64,000 nt of DNA from Spirometra erinaceieuropaei (Eukaryota; Platyhelminthes; Cestoda; Diphyllobothriidea; Diphyllobothriidae). The stretch lies in assembly GCA_902702965.1 (NCBI GenBank), contig CACRXP010000300.1, forward strand, positions 381,397 through 445,396, given 5' to 3'. Within the stretch, counting starts at the first letter, position 1. Every line of letters starts with the position of its first letter. Below the pieces are notes generated by a model. The model saw nothing but the letters and a program-made list of their open reading frames with translations, was not told the DNA's origin and ran no database searches. Positions 55,671 through 64,000 of the stretch are shown in pieces. A program made the translations under genes and the position numbers.

Positions 55671-56509
55671 TGTTCCATTTACAGTTTCAAACCTCAATCT
55701 TCATCGTATTCGACGACAAGCTGCGATCGTTACCTACAGTTGCCTTGCTTTGGCAAGTGGACAAGCGATTATGTCACCTTGGTCGAATATCTGCAGTTTT
55801 ACTGGGATTTAGTATAATAATGATTCGGAAATGCACTTGGTGGGGTTTTTAATGCGACGGCCCGTAGAAAAGCATTCAACTTACAAGCCCAATGACCATC
55901 CGTCTCCATATTCAGCTCTGTGATTTTGCCTGGAGAAAATAAGCAGCCATGCTGGGCGTGCCCGGGCCACCAAAAGTTACGATGAGAATAGGTCAGACCC
56001 CCGAGAAATCGTCACGCTAGAAATCAACAAAGGCGATGTAGACACGTTACCAACAGTTGCTATGTTATTGGCAGGTGGACAAGAGATTGTGTCACCTTAG
56101 TCGAATTCCTGCCGTCTCACTGGCGGCTTAACATAACAATCATTTCCAAATTCGATAGGTGGGGTGTGCAACTATTCATGAATATCTTACTAAAATTGCG
56201 CCAGTAGCATATTTGTTTGCGAACAACGTTTCTACCGTGTGGAACTGCGATAGGTGCGGCAGGCGGTCCTTTCCATGTAAACATAAAATTTTAAGTACAT
56301 TTATAAATAATGAGCAAAAAGTGCAGTCATTTGCGTAGTTTACGAGGGAAAATTGCATAAAACGTGCAGGGATGCCTTACATGGGGGTGAAATCAGGAAA
56401 TAGAATCTATGGCTGGCTGCAGTTAGCGTCATCGTTGATGGCAATGTCTCCATCGCGTTTGTCGATTTCACACGCAACCAGAAGGATTTGCAGTTGGATT
56501 TGGGCAGGT

Positions 56510-56620
56510 GATGGTGTCGAAAATGTCAAGGGAGGTCGGGAGGGCTATTTCTGACTTGCTAGCCGTCGCCTCTCAGGCAGCCATAATCCATCGCACGCTT
56601 GTAGAACGCAGGTTCTAGTA
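56510..56620. repeat. SINE family 2 fragment, unit 2
   Basis: Counterpart of 43,135-43,250 ('tcaagggaggtcgggagggc', 'tatttctgacttgctagccg'). Confidence 0.5.
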
Positions 56621-56689
56621 TTCAACCACTGACCGGTTGTTCTGTCGCGCACAACAGGGCGAGCATGTCCCGTAACCTGATCGGTGAAC

Positions 56690-57183
56690 GCCCAAAACAC
56701 GATAGATTCGTTCCTGTCTACATTGTTTGGTGTTTCATCGCTTGGCTTTGTCCCGTCGACGTGTCTACCGCACCAAGCAGCTACGGCCAGCTGCGAAGTT
56801 GTCTATATTAACTGTCAAATCCGTTGGGAATAACAGAACGACTTTATTTTCACAACGGGTCTGGCCTCAGACAGACTACGTTGAGTGTGGATCCTCAGCA
56901 ATTCGTGCTAATCTGAAGCCACTTCAATCTGCAGGTAGGCGTCAGCCAGACCAAACTTGGCATAGCAAGTGCTACTATTCAACAGGGCGAACAGATCAGC
57001 GGCGACCAACGGTGCATATTCATATCTGAGGCTGACATCACAGTCGAAAATCTGCGTCGTCAAATTGGCATGACCCGTCCTGATATTGTACCGTAACAAA
57101 GTGCATGTCTTAACCTGGTTGATTGCTGAAATCTTTCGGATTAATTCATACAAAACGCCCTGGCTGCCCATTCTGGGGAGCAT
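56690..57183 (-). pseudogene. Ty3/gypsy RT fragment, unit 2
   Basis: Minus strand: YEYAPLVAADLFALLNSSTC and YAKFGLADAYLQIEVASD near 57.02-56.91 kb. This matches the gypsy RT block YPLPxPxDLFALLNGGTCFAKLDLADAYLQIEV. The sequence upstream of it in the frame is not recognisable RT. Non-functional remnant. Confidence 0.75.
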
Positions 57184-57525
57184 AAAACCTCCACAGAACC
57201 TTCCCCCATTCAGGATATATTCGTTTGTTACTGCTTCGATAATATATTCTCATGTTTTGCATATTCGAAGCAAACGCTGTCCTTACCCGACTAAAAAGCA
57301 TGCAATTAAAAACAACCTGGTCTTTTAATTTAAAAGCTCAGGAATGCCAGTAGGTGAGGAAGCTACGAAGCAATTGCCCTCCGTGATCGTCAATAACTGT
57401 ACCCAACTGTCCTGACATGCTGTAACTTATCTGTTTCATAGTGGTTCTGTGAAATGCGACATATGGAATTGTGGTAACCTTCCAGAACCCTGCCAGGACG
57501 ACTAAGATAATGTTGCTTATGACGA

Positions 57526-57615
57526 CGATTATGATGATGTTGACGACGATGATGATGATGATGACGACGACGATGATGATGATGATGATGACGATGACGA
57601 AGACGATGTTGAAGA
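57526..57615. repeat. GAT/GAC microsatellite, unit 2
   Basis: Counterpart of 45,925-46,090, shorter and more interrupted. Confidence 0.85.
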
Positions 57616-58049
57616 AGAAGAAGAAAAACATTCTGCATGGGTCCTGCTAAAAATGGACCCACTACTTAATATCGACCGCTTTTGTTTAGTTATTCCCAAT
57701 GAGACCGAAGATATTCGGCTAATTTAACATGGCACCTCCTCTAGTAACGGACACAACGAGTGGTACGCTGATGAAGAAGTCGAATTTGTTGAAGACAGGC
57801 GGTTGGAACTGGAAGCAGCAGCAGCTTCATTTGAAATTATTGTTTTATCGCCAAATAAATGTCGTTATTAGATAAAGAAACAAAAGGGAGTCACGAACTA
57901 TGGTGAAGGGAAAACACGATTGCGCAAGTCACGGTATGCCAATTCGGCTGCGAAATGTGTGCGCGGAATCAGCTAGCCAATCTGCGTGTGCTGCATTATC
58001 GATTAAGCACGAAATCTTTGCTCGGTAATGGACAGGCATTTTTAGTTTG

Positions 58050-59740
58050 ACTTGTTTTAATTTCTTTGTCAACTTCCCCCTGAGTTACATTCTGCTTCCT
58101 TTGAACCTACACACGAGACCAAGCCGTCACGTAACCCGAGTATCACAGCTTACAATTGCAGCCCAATCAATGACCAATCGCGATTTTCCCACACAAGAAG
58201 CAGCCAATCCACTAACGACACGCCAGTCTTCAGAAGACTCTAAAACATTGAGCGTAAAGTAAATTTGGCGGGTTTTTGATCATTCAATATCATGTTACTC
58301 ATGCTGGCAGGAGGAGGAGGAGGAGGAGTCTGCCCTCGGAGCACGCTCTTCATGCACGAGTCTATCGCAGAGCGTCTTTCAAATTTCTGCTCAGAAGGGA
58401 TGTCTGCGCGCGCAGGGTGTGTCCAATCAGGGGTGCCATTCTGTGAGCAGGAAAACAGACGCCAGAGAAACCGGTAACAATCGGGAGATGGCAGCCAAAA
58501 AACTCCGTCCAACCAAAGCAGCCTGTCTTACGGGACAGGTGGTAATAGGGGTTTTAGGGGTGGGGCCTTCGATTGCGTGCATAAATGTAAATAATACTAA
58601 GAATTTTTTCAGAAATTACTTTTCGAACGACAAAGTTTTACTTCATCACTATATGGCAAAGAAAATGGGCGCGGTAAATGAAAAGTAAACAAATAGCAGT
58701 GCTGTAGACGCAAACCATTTTAAGCAACCCGCGAGGCATTTGAGCACCTGTGCCAATTTTTTTTGAAAAGTAGCCAACTGTTGAATAGTATGTTCTACAT
58801 CTGATGCATACTCAGTATGTACCCATAGCATTCAATATATAAAAATTATAGTTATAAGGAAAGTAAATGTATCTTACACTTATAGGTCGATAGACGCAAT
58901 CGCCAAACCGAATCCTCGAAGAACGGTGACCCATAGAAGCCAAGCTGAACAAATACTGGATGCGACTAATTCTGAAAATGTGACAGAGACTATTGCCTAG
59001 ACAGATGACGTGCAAAAGCCATCAATGGTTGGATTTTTTGGGTGCCATCTCCCGATTGTTACCGAGGGACCTCGTAATCCTACGACAGCATCTACGAGAT
59101 GATGACTAAAGAACTGGAGGGGGGATTGCAAGCGTTGTTTGCATATCAGCTATAATTTCGGTTTTCTGTTTTAAAAATGACTACAATCATTATCGCCATC
59201 CATGTTAACGCCAGCCATCATATCATGTGTATTTACGAACAGGAAGCATCCGATATCACGGAAACGTACTTAGCTTTCCTTGTACGCTATTTGATTCGAA
59301 CTATCCGTAAGAAGAGAGAATTAATCGGTGTGGTCGTATCGTTGTCTGCCTAATTTACCACGCCAGGGGAAAGTGGTTAAGAAATCACGGACTGACGGCC
59401 TCGGATTAACCGTCTGGATGCTGTTTGTGTGGCTGGCTAGGACAATCTGCAACAGACGTCTCGTCATTTGGAGAACAAGAAGACGAATAGCAAGGCAAGT
59501 ACATTGGTGAAGTCATTGACAAATATAAAATTGTAATTACAAACGACCTTCTGCCGAAAGATCCAGGTGTGTTCTTTCTACGTAATCTGACTTGTTTCAT
59601 GCATGCAAATTATTGTTGGGGTACTGGACCTTTAGCCTATAGAGGATATATCCTCTGTAAGGCAGACATTTAGTTTTGATTTTCGAGAATGAGAGATATA
59701 GGTAAACTCTCGGTCTATTAGTAGTCTAGTCTGAATTCAC
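58050..59740. other. unit 2-specific stretch, no gene recognised
   Basis: It has no clear match in unit 1. It contains a short (GGA)n tract at 58,309-58,328. No supported exon. Confidence 0.35.
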
Positions 59741-60011
59741 ACCTAGGCACTGAGGAATTTTCGTGGCTGCTGTCTGAAATATCAACAGTCGTAGGCAGAC
59801 GATGCATTAGCTGTCGCATATAGGGATCAGCCGCGGTAAGCATGTGTTTGACACTGACTCAGGAGACGATCGGCGCAGTTTTGAATCTGATGTTGCTGCG
59901 GTTGCTGACGATGGTAATGATGATAATAATAATAATAATGTTGGTGGTGATGGTGATGGTGGAGGTTGTTCAGTCTATTCTCGAACTGCCATCGTCGCCG
60001 CTCCTACCCGC

Positions 60012-60044
60012 AGACGCAAAAGGTCACCGTTCTGGTCACGCATG
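60012..60044 (+). pseudogene. candidate alternative last exon, second copy (decayed)
   Basis: 'cctacccgcag' acceptor and GACGCAAAAGG start as at 41,277, but a stop comes after (D)AKGHRSGHA. Confidence 0.25.
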
Positions 60045-60067
60045 ATTTCTTCGAGGAATTCTGAACG

Positions 60068-60535
60068 ATGGTAGATGGGCGCTCAACGATCGTTCTTACG
60101 GATCTCACTCGTTCCGTTGTGCCTTATGGGCTCTCTCTCGAGTACAACCAGCATTCGCATGGCGGCGCATGATATAGGCAGAATGTCATTTCCGACAAAG
60201 ACAAGGGTAATGGCAGTCTGCCCTAATCATGCGCCGCTGTGCGGCTGCTGGTTGGGCTCGAGAGAGAGAGAGAGCCGTAAGGCAAAACTGAACGAGTGGG
60301 TTCTGTAAGAACGCTCGGTGAGTGCGCTTCTACCATTGTATATTTCCGATCGCAACCGACAGGAAAATTGGCCCGAGGCTCAGTGGTTGAAGGCGTTGGA
60401 ATTCCAACCAAAAGGTTGCGAGTTTGAGACCGAGGTTTTCCACACTTCGGGGTTGGGTACGACCGGCTGACGACGGCTAATAAGCCAGAAATGGCCATTC
60501 AAGTCTTCCTTTTCTTTGTCGATTGTAAAATTCTG
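60068..60535. repeat. two SINE family 2 copies, head to head
   Basis: 60,068-60,225 matches the 5' part of the 34,397 copy. 60,235-60,535 runs the other way and contains a tRNA-like head (GGCCCGAGGCTCAGTGGTTG, box B GAGTTTGAGACC) and the 'cggctaataagccagaaatg' tail. 'gggctctctctcgagtacaacc' pairs with 'ggttgggctcgagagagagag'. Confidence 0.65.
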
Positions 60536-60862
60536 AACAGTCTATCAGAGGCCAGTCAAAAAGTGTTACGGAGATTCCAATATAGAATGTTGTAGTCGAG
60601 TCTGGTTGCAACATTGCTTGTCTTCCTGAATCAGGCGCATGCTCTAATGGGTCGCTGCTCCTCTTTTGTCGCTAGATTGACCGATTTGCAGTTCCAATCA
60701 TCTTGACGTGCGCGTTCGCACGCCTGTAACGAGGAGATGTTGATATGCTTCCATCGCCAAAGCCCTGCGCCTTTATGTATTCCCTGAAGCTTAGGCGAAG
60801 AACAAAATCGCTGTACATCTCATCTGCATTCAGCAAGTCTTGTTGACCTATCTTGCAGCACC

Positions 60863-60874
60863 GTATTAACTGCC
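60863..60874 (+). pseudogene. second, decayed terminal exon, unit 2
   Basis: The acceptor ATCTTGCAG matches exon t, but phase-1 reading stops after APY. Downstream DNA keeps the exon t and 3' UTR homology ('ttgatgtcagacatgcgccg'). AATAAA at 61,516. Confidence 0.5.
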
Positions 60875-61084
60875 TTATTGCCTATTGAAATACCTAGTGA
60901 GTGACAAAAAATTTGATGTCAGACATGCGCCGGCATTGTCTGTTCACCAGCGCCGGGACACAAGACGCAGACGGTGAACATGAAACTGGCGGAGGGGCAG
61001 GTCAGTCTGTGACTTATTAATCACTTTCCCATGACATGCGTTAAATGCTCTAGAGTTTTAACAGATTTGACGGGCAATCATCTC

Positions 61085-61133
61085 TCCTCCTCCTCCTCCT
61101 CCTTCTCCTCCTCCTCCTCCTCCTCCTCCTCAT
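61085..61133. repeat. CTC/TCC microsatellite
   Basis: Pure pyrimidine triplets in the 3' region of unit 2; a short version sits at 47,634. Confidence 0.9.
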
Positions 61134-61515
61134 CTAGGGCGGTCTCGCAAAAGTCAGGGAAGGAGAATTGCTCGGTTTATGCGACGGCCGCTGTGTTGCG
61201 GTTAAGAAGACTACCTATCCTGCCTCTAACACACAAACTCACACGTTGCCGAGGGCGGGTTTGAAAGGTGCTCTGCAAATGGCTCGCTGTGAGGGCTTCA
61301 TGAATCTCCCGGTGGGCTCTAGGACAGTCCTGCTAGTTTCCTTAGCCATGACTAGATAATGCTTGTTGATTTAGAACGTTGGATGGTTAATCCAATCTTG
61401 AGTCCCATGTTGATTCAGTATTTAAGCTATGACCTTTTTTTCTTGATCAAGACTACGAGCATTTACCGGTATGTACATATGTATGCATTTATCTGACTAT
61501 AAAATTGTGATTTCA

Positions 61516-61521
61516 AATAAA
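61516..61521 (+). terminator. poly(A) signal-like AATAAA, second 3' end of unit 2
   Basis: Same context as 42,520, 48,026 and 55,665. Confidence 0.5.
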
Positions 61522-62516
61522 TGTTCCCTTCTCCGATTTCAACATCGCTCTTCATCGTATTCGTCAGCATCAGATTGGTCCCGCCGGCGCAGAAAGCGGT
61601 TGTCACCAGTAGCTGCTTTGATGTTAGCCACCATGCGAGATTCCGTGTCACATAAGCCGAATACTTGATGCTGTCTAACTGGCTGTCGGTACAATAATGC
61701 GCAAAAGCAGTTTATGGGATGTAATGTGTCGGCCTGCAGAAGGAATTTACCTATTCTGTGCTGTCTGGAGTATTTCGCATAAAATTGTAGCGTGAAAAGC
61801 CGAAGAGATATTTCGGCGTTCGTTCTCCTCTTTGGAATTATTCGCAAATGACGTCCTGCAAAACAGCGTAAATGTCATTCTTGAAATGTTACTAGAGAGA
61901 CTTCTAGCTGCATAAAAAAATGATTAATATAAAGAAGAAGTCGAATGAGAAGACAGGTGACGGGAGTCTACTCCCCGTAGCCGACTGTGATATCTAGGCG
62001 ATTATCCAATCATTCTGTATCGACTTATGGTTTACAACATCTGGCGAACCTTCCCAGTACACAACCCTGGTACCAAACCCAAAACCAACTGCCACACTGG
62101 CCCCAATCCAAATGGAAAACACACATAGCGCTCGTAGGAAGTACTTTATGAATTTCAGTAGGCGGGGAACGTAGGATTCGTTTTGGCCACGTTCTCGGCC
62201 AAGTGAATTTGGTTTGGCAATGACTCACAAAGTTGACCAAATCCACGAACAATCCCCCAAGGGCTTAATACTTCAAAGGTTCGTGGAAAATACTGGTGTC
62301 TCCTGAAATCTTGCAATATTTCTCCTCCCAAATCTCCCCCTTCCTTCCATGCACAGGTCTGCATATATATTCATACTGCTTACGGCCCCCATAGATGCTG
62401 ATCTGGGGAATTTGGTTCACTGAAATATCTACACTACGCAATCAGGTATTATATGTCGTATGAACAAAACGAAACGCGGCAATCAGATGACTTTAATAAA
62501 CTTCTCAGTTCAGAAG

Positions 62517-62557
62517 CTCCCCCTCCTCCTCCTCCTCCTCCTCCTCCTCCTCCTCCC
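62517..62557. repeat. CTC microsatellite
   Basis: ctc triplets in the block matching 48,945-49,000. Confidence 0.9.
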
Positions 62558-62865
62558 ACTCCGGCAACTCCAGCATCAGCTTAGCTGACAGCACCATGTC
62601 CTTAGAGGCTAACTAAGTTAGAGGGCTATATCGTACTCATCAGTATAACTGCATGCTTTACTCTCGCGGGGGAGAAGTTTCGGTGTATTTGGTTAGGCTA
62701 GTGGGCAATGGTTATCAAAACCCTGTTGTTTACAGGCCAACACGTTAGGAATATCCGTACACGCTCATTGAATATTACCCCTATTAGCTACGCATACGTT
62801 CTTACAAGCTGCAGGTACGTCGCCTCCCTAAACCTATTTCGGGGGGTCTTAAAGTATCAGCCCTG

Positions 62866-64000
62866 GAATTCCATGGTTTCAAGGTGACCACTCTGACTTA
62901 ATTTAACTGGAGACGCGTCCTGCTTCATCGATGGAAAAGTTAACGGTTTTAATGACGACAGCACCTTGGCCCATTCGAAGTTCCCTATTGTTTCGACCAG
63001 TCTTGAATCTCGGATTGTGTCAAGAGAACTCTACCGAAAAAAAAACTGATTGAAAAAAACTGGGAAAGCATTTGTGCGTTTTGTGGATCTTCAATTAACA
63101 AGTGTCTGAGCCTATCCTTTATGCACGCAACTTCGTCCCTTAATATTCTCTTACTACGGATTTACCCTTAAAATTCCGGGGCGCATATAATGCATTCTGC
63201 TGTCAGTCAGTGCTCGAACGAAGTTGAAGCAATCCGTAATCTTCCGCAGAATTTATTAAGTTGCACCTAATATTCGCCGAATCTTATGAGATCTCGCCAT
63301 AAAGACCCAGCGTCTTATTTGGTTTAGCAAATTAGAAGTCACCTAGTGAACCCCTGAAGCACAAGTTAGCAATTTTGGCAAAAATTGTGGAGGGCTGAGT
63401 GTAACACAAAGGAGATATTCGTAAATTTACTGCTGCGATGCCGGACGGCCTTCATGGCAACCTATCGCGTGCGAGATCCGCGCTTATTGATCTAGGCACT
63501 GTTTGAACAGACGGCTGGTGCATCAGAACTGCATACCTAGCTAGCACTGGTGGTTGCAATGTACGTCCATTGGGCAGCGAACATTGTGCGGTATATCTCT
63601 GAGAAGATATGGCAGTGGAATTCAATGGAGGAGGATGATGAGGAGGAGCGTGAGGGGAGGCAGGAGGAGAGGCAAGAGGTAGACGAGCAAGAAGAGAAAG
63701 AGCGAGAGGAGGAGGCGGGAGAACTTGAGACGGAGCAGCATGAGGAGGGGAGGGAGAAGGAAATGGAGGAGAAGGAGAAGAGAGTGAAGGGGAGACAGGA
63801 GGGCAACGAGGAGAAGAAGAGTGAGGAACACGATGAGGAGCAGCAGCAGGAGGAGGAGGAGGACGTGTTTTGTAAGTCTCGTCTTACAAATACTGCACTT
63901 CCCTTCTCATATGTGTTGTTGTAGCATTTGCTTGAACTTTTCGGATAAGGAGAGGGCATAGGTTTTAGCATTACAGTGAGCTGAATTCTTCTAAAAACAT
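62866..64000 (+). repeat. tandem segmental duplication, unit 3 (start only)
   Basis: It repeats 50.8-51.65 kb (catataat box, 'gatctaggcactgtttgaac', start exon) and runs off the window. The array therefore continues to the right. Confidence 0.85.
63559..63871 (+). CDS. modular gene, unit 3: start exon e (gene continues past window)
   Basis: The ATG has the same upstream in-frame TAG. The product is MYVHWAANIVRYISEKIWQW, NSMEEDDEEE and a long Glu/Lys-rich helix ending EEEDVF plus one base. The donor is a perfect GTAAGT, phase 1. It is 104 codons, the longest of the three. Later exons should lie to the right of the window. Confidence 0.7.

Larger units (their letters stand above)
49881..62865 (+). 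repeat. tandem segmental duplication, unit 2
   Basis: Second copy of the locus, about 13 kb, in the same orientation as unit 1. The junction with unit 3 is set by the block 'tggtttcaaggtgaccactctgac' at 62.87 kb, which is repeated at 50.80 kb and, diverged, at 49.89 kb. Confidence 0.85.

Noticed and set aside
1..64000. CRISPR arrays, bacterial operons, ribosome binding sites or rRNA
   Set aside because: None seen; split exons, poly(A) signals and SINEs show a eukaryotic nuclear sequence.

Overview
The window looks like a repeat-rich, intron-rich eukaryotic genome. It has split genes with canonical splice sites, AATAAA poly(A) signals, tRNA-derived SINEs, Penelope-like, Ty3/gypsy and LINE retroelements, TA-flanked MITEs, many trinucleotide microsatellites and one assembly gap. 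The mix suggests a flatworm, most likely a diphyllobothriidean tapeworm. That is inference from the repeat mix and was not tested by a search. There are no bacterial operons, rRNA or CRISPR arrays. Most open frames in the window are shadows of repeats.

Left part (1-19.4 kb, minus strand). Three exons spread over 19 kb fit one gene, a core alpha-1,6-fucosyltransferase (FUT8). They are a signal-anchor start exon at 19.35 kb, a helical stem exon at 9.4 kb and the exon with the CGFGCQ/HHVV block at 0.3 kb. The rest of the catalytic domain lies beyond the left edge. The introns hold SINEs, two ~1 kb palindromic MITEs, a decayed Penelope-like RT, zinc-finger-coding repeats, a LINE tail and a 521-base gap.

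Middle part (19.4-32.9 kb). No gene is supported here. It holds a decayed Ty3/gypsy element with protease and RT (24.8-23.4 kb), a 5'-truncated LINE with a ~165 bp tandem array near its 3' end (26.9-25.0 kb), degenerate telomere-like repeats, and Penelope-derived pieces including a hammerhead-like motif and a perfect 51 bp foldback with a 15 bp target duplication.

Right part (32.9-64 kb, plus strand). This is the most notable region. It is a head-to-tail duplicated locus with two full units (about 32.9-49.9 and 49.9-62.9 kb) and the start of a third. Each unit encodes the same unrecognised modular gene: a start exon for a Glu/Lys-rich helix, then ~40-residue exon modules, a possible 27-nt microexon, a 39-residue exon and a terminal exon. 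Every intron is phase 1, so modules can be gained or lost without breaking frame. The first unit has amplified the a-b-c module cassette to three; the second has one. Exon d differs between units mainly at synonymous sites, so the family looks protein-coding and under constraint. Each unit also carries a second, decayed copy of the gene's 3' end. Retroelement insertions present in one unit and absent from the other show the order of events.
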